Positions 46,857 through 59,615 of a DNA stretch of 64,000 bases are shown here, one piece after another. Source of the stretch: Carya illinoinensis (taxonomy: Eukaryota; Streptophyta; Magnoliopsida; Fagales; Juglandaceae). Each line of letters starts with the position of its first letter. Within the stretch, counting starts at the first letter, position 1. A program made the position numbers and the translations under genes. The stretch covers positions 2,916,501 through 2,980,500 of the forward strand of contig NC_056764.1 of NCBI RefSeq assembly GCF_018687715.1, given 5' to 3'. Below the pieces are notes generated by a model, which was not told the origin of the DNA, searched no databases, and was given only the letters and a program-made list of their open reading frames with translations.

Positions 46857-49800
46857 TCAAACTACAGGGGCTCCATGAAAGGAGTTCCATACGTTGGAAC
46901 ACTCTTCTTCCTCTTCCTTGCTTTTCTCCCTCACAGAGAGTAATCCATAGGCCGAGCTAGAAGCTTGCATGAGGTCTAATGTCACGTGGGTGTCACTTCC
47001 ATGGAACCGGTTCCAACTATGTGGCTCGGGAAACATGATGTTTTGCTGGTGAGATAAGAGGGAATTGGATGACCTTGGTTGGATCTCTCCTAGGTCCTCC
47101 ATTCCGCGGTTTTGGTTGCACCAGTCACGATCCAAACTGAGCTGCCGAGCCAGGATGCCTGAACGGTGTTCTGCTATTAATTCACATAATGCAGCACTGG
47201 ATCTAGAGGAGAGATCAGCAGGAGAAACCCAAGAATCGGTCTTAGATGACAGAAGAGAGAGAGCACGTCCTGTCGGCGATGATAAGCTGTATGATAATCC
47301 CCCACCTGCCAGTTTGATAAGAAAACATATTTCCATTATTCAGCTTAATTACTTTCCTGCATTTGGGGGGACTACCACTGAATTAAAAAAAAAAAAAAAA
47401 ACTTTGCAACCATCTGTGTGAAATGGGAGAAAGCATTGAATTAATATACAATCTACAAAAACTAGAGTTAACAATGGCTTATACCAGAGAAACAAATTCA
47501 TGAAAAATAATCCCATGAAAGAAACTGGTCTCATCAGTGGGTCGCAGTCTCATGAGTTTATGGTACAACAATTCCTATGATAAATACCATTAGCGTAAAG
47601 CACATGATCAACTCCATTCCAATTAATTCACTTTGCTAGTCAAACCTTGACAGATCAGGCAGAATGATTGAACAAGGACCGGACTGATGGCAGAACCGGA
47701 AGGGAATAAGTCTTTCAAGAACCAGACATCTATGCATATTGGCATGGGTCCTTAGTCACCATTGTTCATATATAATTTATATAATTAATTTTACATATTC
47801 TCCTAATAAGTTTTTTGGACAATTCGTAATTTAACATGGTATTAGAACAAAAGTGTTGAATTTGAATCCTAACTTTTACACTTCACCCAAATTAAATAAA
47901 ATATTCCACTTGTGTTCCATATGGATATAATAATAAATCCTTAAAACTAAAACCTTAATTTGCAAGGTGATCCAATTTAAACTTTCCTTTTCGCACGACC
48001 TTATAATTAATTATTTAAGTACACATACGAAAATCAATTCTACCATACTTCAAAGATACATAGGGCCTGAAGGACAGTATATTTGAATTATACTTACTGG
48101 GCTATGAAGGAAAAAACACTGAAGATATTTATTCGAACAATAGATTTAAATGGTTAAATTGGACACTCGGTACGGAGCTGTTATTCAATACTAGAGACAA
48201 CCTTCCAAAAGCCATTAGGGGAGCTATTCGTATGGATCGAATAGGTTTACAAGTTATACGACATCAATAACACGGTGTAGATGTTTTAAGCATGTTTTGT
48301 TATTACTTTTTTTGATTGCACGTTTTTTTGTTGCACTTTTGTATTTTTTATTTAATGTGTGTTTTGTATATTATAGTTAGCTTTTTCTATTAATTGTGAT
48401 TGTTGCATTCTATTTTCATACCTGATTTTGGATTTTAGGATTATCTATATCTCCAGGTATCCTACTTTAACCACGGTTTTCCTGCGCCATAAGTGAAGTA
48501 TTTAATAAAATTGAGATACCGTCTTCTTAAAGAAAATGGTTTATGTTGTGCATCATCATGGAGTGTCTCTTAGAATAAGAACATGGAAGTCCCAGCATTA
48601 TTGCATTTTCTTCCTAAGGATACTTCCAACGAAATTATTTATTTATGCTTTCTTTTTTTCAGGGTTGATGGGCAATCCTTGCATCCGCCCCACCCCCGCA
48701 TAAATCCATCCGAGTGGATGAGTGAGTTGGCTTTTCACATAAAGGAAATGTGGGTGGGGGGCAATTGGGACTACCCACCCACCCCGCATACCCTAATATA
48801 AAAGGGACATTTCAAGACTCTACTTCATTTTCTCCTCTCTCCTCTCTCTCCAACTAACGTTCAAATTTGACCCCCCCTTCAATCTATTCTCTCTTCTTCT
48901 ATTCTTCATCAACTCCTCTGTCGCCACTCCAACCTTGCAACATGTCTCTTCCTCGTCCCCTTCTCTTCTACTCCTCCTCCTCCTCTTCTTCCTCTTCCTC
49001 CACTTTTTCTTCTTCAAGGTTGTGAGACACCCATGGGTCACTATGTGGTTGTGGGTCTGAGTTCATGAATGGCCGTGGGTTTGCGAGGAGACTCACGGTC
49101 ATTCGTGGAGGTGGTTCTTTGCCCAGACCCACGACTAGGCAAAGGTTATTTGGCCTTAAACCATAGGCCACAGCATGGCATTGAGTTTGCTCAAAAAACC
49201 ACAACCACAGCGGCCCATGGGTCTCTATGCAGACCCACAACTAATCGTGGCCGTATTTCTTTACTTAAGACTTATGGTCATTGCTGCAATGCTCCTTTTT
49301 TTTTTTAATTGAACATGATATTTTTTGGATCTATGTTTGTATATATATTTGGGGTTTGATGATTGATTTATGGATTTGATGAAGAGATTTGTAAAATTTA
49401 AGTTGTTTGGCAAACACTACAAGATAAGTGGACTTTTGTGAACAAGATTTAGTGACCAAAAAGATTATTTCCTACGATTTTTGTAGGAAATAGTCATTTT
49501 GGTCATTAAATATTGGTCATAAAAGTCCATTTATCTTGTAGTGAAATTACAGATGGTTTACATGGCCATCAGTCCACTTGGCAGCCAGATGGGGTCACCC
49601 ACCCATGCAGGATGGGATCGGGTGTCGAGGGGTTGCCCCAGCCGGCTGCCAATCCACTAGGGGCAGGTAGCAGGCCCTACCTTTTTATTTCTCTAAAAGA
49701 GACTCAAAGTGTGAAAATAACTACATTTCCACAAGGAAGGAGAGAAACCCCCACGACACAAATCAGCAGGTACCAGGGCATTCTGGGGGCCCTTGGAAGA

Positions 49801-52247
49801 AAGTCTCTTTTCCATGGGAGGGTGGGTTTTGTATGGTTGTGAAGACTATGGTAGGAATAGGGTACTAAACCATAACAGAAGTGAGTGAGACAGAAAATGG
49901 GATGGTGTTTTTCTCGGCAATGAATCAATGATCATGGGTAAAAGAATCAATAATTTTGAATTAAGTCTGATTCAATACTAGCTTGGGAAGAATGAAAATA
50001 TAATAGAGAAGTTAGTTGTGAACGCGAGGATGAAGTTTGTACTTCACAAGTGGTGCATGTTTTTCCATATTTGGAGTGTTCGATGAAAGATGATACAAAG
50101 GCAAACGGAGTGAGTGGGGAAGTGCCATCAAAACCACAAGCTAAGAATAGCAGTCGGTGCTTGAGTGAAGGGTCAGCTGTGGGGAGGGAAATAAAAAATA
50201 AAAATTAAAAAAGTGGTCCAAGAAACCAGCAAGCATCTTGGAACTAAATTAACCGGTTAAAAAAATTCAAGTACAGAAGTTAGGAATATTGTTCAAAGGC
50301 AACGGCAGAAAAACCATCATTGTTTAGATTTGAAAAGGCGTGTTGTTGAACCACGACATGAGCTAAAGTGATAAGATTACATCTAGCTAAAACTTCAACT
50401 AATTAGGGTTTTGGAAAAATACTTATAGAATATTTCTTCATATGACCCATCTATTCATGATTAGTGAAGGATTGAGTCGAAAAAAACTGACACCAAGAGT
50501 TGGATAATGAAATGTGGCTAGAAAATGATTTTTATGAGTTGCATAGAGATTCAAGACCAAAGAGTATTTTTATTGAATATTTTTATGAGTTACATACTAT
50601 CATCACTAAGAGAGCCTCTTCATTTGCTAGAACTTGCATAGAGGTTCAAGACTATAAAGAATTACCTAAGTCCTTGGCCGTTGATTATGGTAGACCAACA
50701 CAAGTGAAACTGAAATTATCTTGGAAACCCCAAGCGTGCAGTTTTAAGTAGTCATATACCATTACTAGATCTAATCATGTCAATACCCATCAACTAATGA
50801 AACCTGGAAAAAGAATTGTAAAGAGGCTGACATTAAGGTTGTTGCAGTCGGAAAGTGGAGTAACCATATAAACAAAAGGGATGACCCCCACAAATGGAAG
50901 TTCAAGTGTACCTCCTCATGCACTAGCTTCTGACATCTAAGGGCATGATCATGAGAACATAAAAAAAAAACAAGAGTAACCTTAATGCAAAATTTCGGGA
51001 AATGAATAAAACTGAGGAAAATCAAGCGCTTTGAGTAACGCCTAAGGGAGTTTAGCCGTTTCATTTCTTAAGGTATCTTTCGATTAATGCAGTAAACTGG
51101 TAATTGTAATCCCTAATGGGAAGAAACTCTAGGGATGTGGTTTAAGGCCCAGGGGCCCTTTTAAACTTTAATGTAATATTTTCAGGATTAATACAATAAT
51201 TACTTAATGAAAAAAAGTACTACAAGTCTACAAGTATCATTTATGTGCTTAAAACCCAAGCCAAAATGCCAATTATGCTAGCTAGAGACTAATGACTATA
51301 AAAGGTAGAATACGATCAAAGGAAACTCAATAAAATAAAAAGTACAGAAACAAGCGTATACCTTGAGCAGAGTTCCTGTTGGCGGAATCATGCGCGCTCT
51401 TCCTTCTTCGCTCGTTATGCCCTGCTAATCTCCTCCTGCAGCTCCTCTTTGATTCGTCAAATTCTGACACTGGATGAAACCTGCAGTCATTTTCACCCAT
51501 TCACACCAATCAGCCGCATTCATATCGTAGTATATGATTAACCCTATTAATTAGCAAATGCATGAAGAGAAAGGGTATATAATCAAATTAACGCCATGGG
51601 ATGAGGAGGATGATTGGATACCTGCTGCACTGTTGACAGAAGCGCTGCTCGGACCCTAGAACCACCACCTTGGGAGCCTTTGAGTGCATGTCGCAGACCT
51701 TGTGCCGCCTGTGATACTCCTTGGCGTTCAGAAGCGCAACGTGGCAGCCCTCCACCTGGCATCTCGGCACCGTCGCCGGCAAAGATGAGGAGGAGGGCCC
51801 ACCACCACCTCCGCCACTATAAAAGGGTTTGCCTCTCTTGCCTATTGACGATAACCCAGCGACGTGGCGATCACCCAGAAGGGAAGTATCCTCGAAGTAG
51901 TGCCTCTTGCCCAACTTCAAGCACATGAGGTGGGGATCCGGGTGGCAGTGGGACCCATCTCCGGAATATAGAGGCGGCTGCTGCTCCTGCTGGTACTGGT
52001 AGTCCAAGTCTAGGTGAGGGAACTCGAGCGCGTGCGCAGCACTCGTGTCCTGATTACGCGTGGTGCTGGAACTCCCCCCCGTTATGGCGGAGGCGTCGTT
52101 GGCGGTGGTGTACAACGTACTGTTACTACTACTCCAATCCATCCTTGAAGTATTAAGCTCCCAGATATCCCAGCCAATATTAGCATTATTAGCATTTTGC
52201 CCCCTTTCAACGTTGCTCTGACCAATCATGTTCCCGCCAATCTCCAT
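46857..52247 (-). CDS. SPL: SBP-box transcription factor, miR156-targeted SPL (3 exons, 397 aa)
   Basis: Minus-strand exons 52247-51622, 51480-51362 and 47305-46857 join in frame (1194 nt). SBP domain at about 161-237: zinc ligands C163, C168, C185, H188 and C204, C207, H211, C223, with a nuclear signal around [17 protein letters not shown]. The motif [12 protein letters not shown] (109-120) before the domain, and the C-terminal [34 protein letters not shown] and final VV, recall the rice SPL7/SPL17 and dicot SPL13/18-like group, from memory. The intron after QQCS(R) is the family's conserved site. The third exon holds the miR156 site in the codons for ALSLLS. Role: juvenile-to-adult phase change and organ patterning under miR156 control, by family knowledge. 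The 4056-bp second intron separates the DNA-binding half from the miR156-regulated half. Confidence 0.93.
47247..47266 (-). promoter_or_regulatory. miR156/157 target site in SPL exon 3
   Basis: The minus strand reads GTGCTCTCTCTCTTCTGTCA, the canonical complement of miR156 found in plant SPL genes. It is in frame and encodes the conserved ALSLLS. This places the gene under miR156-guided cleavage or repression. Confidence 0.95.
48660..49400. other. Anomalous GC-rich, repeat-like block in SPL intron 2
   Basis: Starts with GGGTTGATGGGCAATCC and a C-rich CCGCCCCACCCCCGC segment. A TCC/TTC-rich tract follows (48830-49015), and then sequence with many TGGGTCT / AGACCCA pairs. 49550-49700 has a similar G/C-rich flavour. 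This looks like remnants of a DNA transposon, but I could not define ends or a product. Confidence 0.35.
49415..49543. mobile_element. CACTA-type MITE in SPL intron 2
   Basis: A 129-bp element with inverted ends CACTACAAGATAAGTGGACT / AGTCCATTTATCTTGTAGTG (one base differs), flanked by AAA on both sides (3-bp duplication as for CACTA). The interior is a further palindrome around TTTCCTACGATTTTTGTAGGAAA-like sequence (centre about 49475). No coding capacity. Confidence 0.9.
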
Positions 52248-52261
52248 TTCTCTCTGTCCCT

Positions 52262-52264
<3 letters not shown>

Positions 52265-52331
<67 letters not shown>
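52265..52331. repeat. (CT/GA)n microsatellite in the SPL 5' UTR
   Basis: 67 bases of pure dinucleotide, ending 17 bases from the SPL start codon. In the transcript it would read as a (GA)n tract immediately before the AUG. Confidence 0.95.
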
Positions 52332-52334
<3 letters not shown>

Positions 52335-52723
52335 TTCGTATGGAAGAGCGTTATCCTATGGCTGTTATAGCTAGGCGGGTATGGTGTATACAATGTGAAT
52401 CAGGATGGATTTGCTGGTTCTACTACTTAAATATTCTTTGTCGTGAGAACAAGAAAAGTATAGGAAGAAGAAGGATTTTCGAGACAAACAGGGGGAGAGG
52501 CAGTGAGGAGTGAAAATGGTCTGGTTTCTTTGCTACACTCCAATGGGGTTAAAATCCTTGAGATCAGGAATGCTGTAAAGCTGCAGATCAGAGAGAGGAC
52601 TCAGAAGAATAGAGGGTGTGGGGGAGACAGCGGCAGTGGCACGTGCGAGATAGTGGGTGATCAGATAGCGCACGTGCGAAAGTGGGACCAAGTGATTAGG
52701 TTCGGATGAGACAGAGCTAATAG

Positions 52724-52726
<3 letters not shown>

Positions 52727-52754
<28 letters not shown>
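52727..52754. repeat. (AG)n microsatellite upstream of SPL
   Basis: 28-base AG run, about 0.5 kb upstream of the minus-strand SPL start. It is opposite in strand sense to the 52265-52331 tract, so the two could pair. Confidence 0.9.
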
Positions 52755-52757
<3 letters not shown>

Positions 52758-54384
52758 GCATATGATAAGACCCAAGAGGCAAGAGGGTCACATATCGGTT
52801 AGATATCACAGAGGGGAGAGACTCTCTCTGTGTGTCTCTCTCTTTGTTATTAAATTCTGGGTTGTGTTCCAGTTCAACAACGAAATAGTGGATGACTGTA
52901 TAATTTAACTCTATATATGTAAGCAGTTCAAAGGTCCGTGTACAACACTGACCTCTCGCTGCTAATTCGCATGCATTTTCACGTAAAGTTACTGAATAAA
53001 TCTCCGTTTTTGACATTTCATGCACGGTTTATGCTGGCAAATACGGGAGAGTTGTCCCGACGCGCTTTCTTGGATCGTGACTATGATATCTTCTCCAAAT
53101 AAATCCATATCGAATCCTTTGTGTAGTTAACAAGTTTTGACTCTCTAGGTATTATTCACCCAAATAACAATATTAATAAATATTTATAAATAAATAAAAA
53201 CAGGTGTGCAGTCATTTTATTTGCCGAATAAAAGAGTAGTACTAAAGAATAAAGAGGCAAAGGGTTGCCATGACCATTGTTTTCAGGAGTATATATAACA
53301 TCAACCTTAGGGAATTGAACCCATCCCCATAACCGGATCCCTAGCAAGCATCCAGTACAGAAAAATAAGTGTCATAGAGTCAGGGCCCTATTGGCTAGCT
53401 TAGCTAGTTGTTTGATTTTTCAAATATTCAATGTAAAAGTAAGAATCGGTCCGTCAAGTCAAACCCTAATGTCATCTACTTGTTAATGTTTCGGTACTGG
53501 GGATCGATAGACTACTAAATATCGTTCCATCAAACATTCGCATCCAAAAGTAGATTCAATTGCTCGCCACCGCGACCCTTAGATCAATCCTCTTTAACTC
53601 CAGAGGGTGGATGCCCACAAGTAAACAGATCTATATCCGACCAAAATATAAATTACACAAACGGAACAAAGTACCTGTAGACTCTGGTAAAAATATAAGT
53701 ACTATATAATAATAACATTCCTAGCTAGATAGGCGCCTTCTCTCGCCTGTATGCCCCCGATCAATTCCAACGTCGCGTTTTAAGCCAGATGGTAAAAGTA
53801 GTTACTAAAGAACAAGCTGTACATGGCCGGAGATAAAAGAACACAGACCTCAAGAGGTATTTTCACGGAGTAGACTTCTCCAAGGCCGAGTACAATTACT
53901 TTGTCGTCAAACGGTAATTGCAAGATGGGACAACTGGGAAAGTCAAATCTTATCAAGTCCATTAGTTGACAAAACGAAATGATCGTTGTCAGCACGTAAA
54001 GATACAGCCATATCAACCACCAATCCTCTTTTTTTTTTTTTTTTTCAATTTGATGCGTTTTGAAATATGACGTTTACTAATAAAATGATAAAGAAAGTAA
54101 TAGTTTTTTAACAATAACATATAGTTTAAATTTGAAGAATGATTTATATATATATAGATATGGCCTTAATTTAGTTCAAACCCCAGTAAAAGGAGCGATT
54201 CTACTTCATTTTTTCTTCTTGTTTGAGCCCCAGATTATCATTTATTTCTATAACATGATTACTAAAAATTATTATCAAAGTTACCATATAACCTAGCTAG
54301 TAATCCAAACATATATAACAAAGTAGTTCACCTATTTTTTAAAAGTAATTGTCAAGACCATGTCATGTAATTATTTTCAAAACT

Positions 54385-54590
54385 GTCTTGTTTAATTAGT
54401 TAATGAAAACTAAAAATTTTATCTCAATTAATTATTATAATTTTTTCAAATTTTTATATAAAATATAATAAATAATCTAATTTTTTCAAATTTTAATATA
54501 AATTTAATATTTAAAAATTATAATATAATATTATTTTATTAATTACTATTTAAAACATCTCGTTTCATCTCTTTAACGTTTCAAATTAGT
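54385..54590 (-). mobile_element. AT-rich MITE-like block
   Basis: On the minus strand it reads GAGATGAAACGAGATG, then AT-rich sequence with two copies of ATTTGAAAAAATTA-type repeats and a final TGAGATAAAA. This is the reverse of the layout at 57318-57585, suggesting one family in both orientations. Confidence 0.4.
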
Positions 54591-57317
54591 ATGTATAGAA
54601 ACAATTTTGATAATTTAAAGGTCGCATGCATTATTATAAAGTAGAGGAGATGAGAGTGGGACTGAATTAAACAAACAGATACCAAATTATAGAGTTGTGG
54701 CTGATAAAGTTGCATGAGGCTTATGGATCGCCAATTCGACTGAAAAGAAGTTGTTGTAGTACTGCTTGTGGAATTTCTAATTGTGGAAAATAAATAATTC
54801 TCTTTTCTGGCGCTGTGCAAAATGCGCGTCATCTTTCAATTATTTCAGCTCTACAACAGACTGTAAAGTGTTCGATGCAGTAATAAATTAGGGTAGGCCA
54901 CACACATATCATAGATGGGTTCCCACCTCAAGATCTCCCTCCAAATACAGCAGAGATTGAGCAGATTGGCTGATTGTGACCACTCGTTGCATTCTTTTGA
55001 ATGGTCAGAAAATTAAGTAGAAAAAATTGGCTGGTATTCCTGTAATTTTTTAAACCATCCGAATCATTCACATGTCAAGAGTTTATATTTAAAAAAACTA
55101 TTTTTTTTTTTAATTTATTTCATAAAATACGTCAAGAATGTTTCTCTCTTATTAACCTATAAACCAAATCTTTTTTTATTGGCTGGTGCTTTTATATTAT
55201 CTTCCTATGGACATTAATATAACAAAGAGCAGAACGAAATACATATAGCAGGAAAAACTTAAAATGCTGAATAAATTTAGACTTTTTTTTTTTTTTTTTA
55301 GTCTGCACTAATTCTAGTAATTAGTATAAAGCAGTGAAAGCACAGAAAGGGATGGGAGAGGTACTTTAATCTTTGAACTGTTTTCTCTGCCATCGACTAA
55401 AGTGTAATTTATGAAAGTTGCAATGAGTTATAACCTGTGTGGTTGTAAATTTCAGACAAAAAAAGCATACGTACGTGTTTCCGAATCCTGAACATCTCTT
55501 CCTTTATCCTAAATATGTATGGCTAAAAAGACTCCGATCATCTGGGTATCCAAAGTTGTGGGACCCAATACGAGTAAATGAGATTAATAATTTATACCCA
55601 CGTGTACGGTCATATTGATCCATCCCGGTGCCGGGATGGTACGATCATTGTGGTACACAGGAACCTGTTAATTTAATATTTTCGCAGAAAAATCATAACT
55701 TTTCCCTACAAACAAACATGTTCCTGGAAAGCAGGGAGAGGGAGAAACGGGAGGGGGGAGGAGAGGAACCAGATCCTCACCTTGGACTGAATTACTGGGC
55801 TTTTGACACGTGGTCATCAACCAAACTTGTATCCCAAATTCTCTCTCGCACCGTACTCGAACTGAGGTCGGTAACTGCGAGACGAGAGGAATAAAAATGC
55901 ATTGTTTCTTTTAATGAAACACAAAGAAGATTGCAAGAGAGGGATGAAGCAGAATCGTGGAGGAGGGGACCATTTTCGGATAAATATTAGAGGGACCATT
56001 TTTGCATGGATTGATGGATAGATTATAATATATATATTTATATAATATAATATACTCGGTATTGCTTAATTGTAATTGCAAGTACGTACCATTAGCTCCT
56101 TTATATATGTTTTGTTTCCTTTTTCTTTTTCCTTTTGGGTTTTGTCTTTTTGAAGTCATCTCAGTCGCCTAGACTAGATTGCGTTAGCCACAGAGATAAA
56201 GAAACAAACCAACAAGAAATTAAAGAGAGTCTCAATAGATGATAATACTACGAAACGAAAGAAAATTAATTAAGAACAAAAGAGTAAAAATTAGGAGAGA
56301 GAACGAGCTGAAAGAACAGTATCAGACATACCAATACATTCTCTTTATCGTCAAATATATATAATTTCATGATTTCTTTTGTAAGATCAACAGTTCAAAT
56401 GGTAAAATTTTACAAAGTCAGTCCCAAATATCAACTAAAAAAAATAAGAAACTCGCAAGAAAGATGAACTCCCCATGCACATGGCCTGATCCATCAAGCT
56501 GACTTAAGATGGGGTCCTTCTCACAGCATGCTTCTCGTTTTTTTTCCTGAACTCATTAATGGTCCTGGGTCCAGATTTATCTGTATCGATGGATTAAAGC
56601 CTGTACATGGGGTCCATTCATGTTGCCTCCTCTCATTTTTAACAGCGCAAAAACGAAATGCCAAAATAATTTCACCATTTGTCTCTTCTCACTTTGGAAC
56701 CTCTAGATTGAAAAGTTTCTTTTTTTTTTTCAGGGACCAGTACTTTTGATTGCATGGACAGAATTCATTCACGTATGCAGATTGAATGCATGGCAGCGCC
56801 TGAAGTTCACTTATATAGATTCATTGTAAAAGGACACTTATTGTTCCGTATATGATTCGTTCCGATTGCTTAATTAGGTTCTGCGTATGATTTTGACACT
56901 GCTAAGTGTGTGCAGAGTACTATCTTGTCTACTGTACGTATGATTGATGTTATCCGGAAGGCCATGTTTGAAGATACCGATCAATGGATAGCATAGACAT
57001 GGAGAGCTTGCCAGTAATGAGGTGTGATATTATATATCAACAGTATTATTATGCAAAGTTTTGCTTATCCATCTGTACCGGCCAGAAGAAAACTCGTTGA
57101 AATGACAAGGACATCGGTCTGAGTAATTTCAACCGATTAAAAAACAAGATGCGCGCTAGAGTATATATAATTGTAGGAGAAGATAAGCCGGTTCGCACAA
57201 TAGCAGAATCTGAACATGTTAATAATTGATTGACAATTCAACGAGGAGAAACTGGATGTGATGGAGAATAAAGAGTATTACAATAATGTGAAATTATTAT
57301 CTTACTTACACCTTCTT

Positions 57318-57585
57318 TATAATCAAGATGGGATAAGATGAAAATTAAAATTTAATTTATATAATAAATTTAAATATCATTTAAATAATAAGTTAAGATA
57401 AGATAAATTAAGATAAAAATTTAAAATTAAATAAAATATTATTAAAATATTAATTTTTAATAACATTATTATTTTGAGATTTGAAAAAAATTAAATTATT
57501 TATATGAAAACTTAAAAAAATTATAATGATGTGATGAAATAAGATGATATGAAATATTTTTACAATTCAAACGGAGCCTTAAAAT
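57318..57585 (+). mobile_element. AT-rich MITE-like block ending CAAACGGAGCC
   Basis: Starts near CAAGATGGGATAAGATGA and ends TTTTTACAATTCAAACGGAGCC. Inside are ATTATTAAAATATTAAT and TTTTGAGATTTGAAAAAAATTAA segments. The fixed GGCTCCGTTTG end (minus strand) recurs at 31187 (GCTCCGTTTGGG), so this is probably an abundant genomic repeat. Confidence 0.5.
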
Positions 57586-59615
57586 CATCTCTTATTGGCT
57601 GACAAGTACTAGAACAAATTTTCAGGTTAAGGAATTTTAACTTCTATGCTCAAAAGAGAGATTTAAAAAAATAAATAAATAAAAATCATTCAAGTTCTAC
57701 TATTCCTTCGTTTGATTTTGACAACATTGAACGTTTTATTTCCGTTTTTTGCCCTTTTTTTTCATTTTGGGCTTACCAGGATGAAAACCGAGAGAGTTGT
57801 TGATTGTCCAACCTTTCAGCCGAATTACGGCCTCCATACTTTCTCAAAACATTTGGGCCGATACTTAGATGCTTATATGGGCTTATTGGCTGATTTTACC
57901 CAATCTAGATCAGCCAGAAAAGTTACCCGAAGAATCACAGGGTAAAAATGCACGGATGTTTTTTTGTCAGAACTTAAATATACCAATTGTTTTCTAATCA
58001 AAAAGGACAAAGAGGAGTAAAAAATAATATTGTAATTTGATAAATTGAGAATTGTTTTTTTTTTTTTTTTTTTTTTTTTATGAGAAATCAAAGCCAGCAA
58101 CTAGATTTGACGTGGTGGCCGCCAAACTCGAAAGCTATTTGTGGCTTGCCCTGGGTTGAACATTGAGTAGTACTGCAGGAAGGCAGGCAGCTTTCTCAAA
58201 GTTGATCTATACATTGAGTCATCCACACGCCGATTATATTTACACCTGTGTGAGAGAGAATAGCCACAATGATCATATATCTCAACAACCCTCAGTTTTT
58301 GCCTTTCTCTGCTCGAAGTAAACTACAGTCTGCCTGCATACTACTCTTCAATTAAATGTTATTTCAACTCACGGCAAAAAAAAACACACGCTCGGGGGGG
58401 GGAGAGAGAGAGAGCAAAAAATAATGAGTTTTTTTTTTTTTTTTTCCATCTCTAATTTATTCAGGTAGGTACACATACTTGCCAAATGACACCAAGGAAA
58501 ACACCTAAAACGTGACTAGTTATTTGTACAAAAATTATCATTTCCTATCAAAATGATTAATCGTTATCATGATCAGAAATGGTTATTTTAATATCTTACG
58601 AGTGATATATATAGCAAATGTTTCCTGCTTTCATAATAATAATAATTATTATTAATTAACAGTTCTAGCCGACATGATGAATTGCATGCATGGCCGACCG
58701 TGTCAATAGACGATCGATCTGCATTATTGAATAAATACTATTAAATCATGATCTTTGTAAACGGATAAGTTTAACGTTTCATTACGTACGTTATTATCTA
58801 TTAATATATACATACAGATCTATAACAATCAATTGCAAATACGTACTGAGCATGATTTATAATGACACCGTATTGCGAAGGTAACTGCTACCATTATTGG
58901 TCATAAACCCTGCCGTCCAATCTTTAATTTTCGCGGCTATAAGGCAATATTTCATATTAATTAGAACTTAAGTAAGCACGTTAAAATCAAGGTAGAATAG
59001 ATATTATAAGCCGGGAGTGCAAAGCACAACCTGCATGACGTTGATATGGCATGAATTGATTTGTAACATATATATATATATATATAGTCTTACATTTCTT
59101 ATAAATCAAGTTCCGCCGTATCAATTACACGTAGGATAATATGCTTTACACACCCGACTGTCCAATAATATTTTTCTAATAAAAATAGAGGTGGTGTGGA
59201 TCATCAGTTGGTACTGGCCGTTTCTCAGCTTTTAGTTACAGTAAACGTCAAGCTGATGTAACTCATGAGATCTTTGGATGTTGTTGAATACAGCATGCTG
59301 CATGCAGCGATCAGCCAGGGCGTAAAAATGAAGCATCCACTCGTACTTCACCCACCATGCATGCTTCAAGCTAATCTACTTAACTCGTAATCTAACAATT
59401 CAACAGAGACAATTACCACCAGTTAGATCATTGTTCTCCATTCCACTTCGTATCAAGTCTTACCCTGATCATACGCCAAAGCATATTTTCAAACACCAAA
59501 ATCCTGATCTATGCTAACTTTTCCTATCCAGAAAAGAAAAAAGAAAATATAAGAATATGGTAGTAAATTTAAAGCTTCGTCCATTTCCTCCAAAAGCCTC
59601 AAACCCCAAGCTACA

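Larger units (their letters stand above)
52332..59615. other. Intergenic, AT-rich, between the SPL gene and the metalloproteinase gene
   Basis: 52332 to about 53000 is the SPL promoter side. No other gene is supported in this 7-kb stretch; the open frames are short and lack family features. Two AT-rich repeat blocks are described at 54385-54590 and 57318-57585. A long T run lies at 58056-58079. The last few hundred bases are the promoter of the metalloproteinase gene. Confidence 0.5.

Noticed and set aside
49010..49300. Open frames on both strands in the GC-rich block of SPL intron 2
   Set aside because: Driven by TGGGTCT/AGACCCA repeats and a TCC tract; no consistent protein.
50500..50751. 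Open frame of about 80 codons in SPL intron 2
   Set aside because: No recognisable domain; a faint likeness to the linker before RNase H in LINEs was too weak to call.
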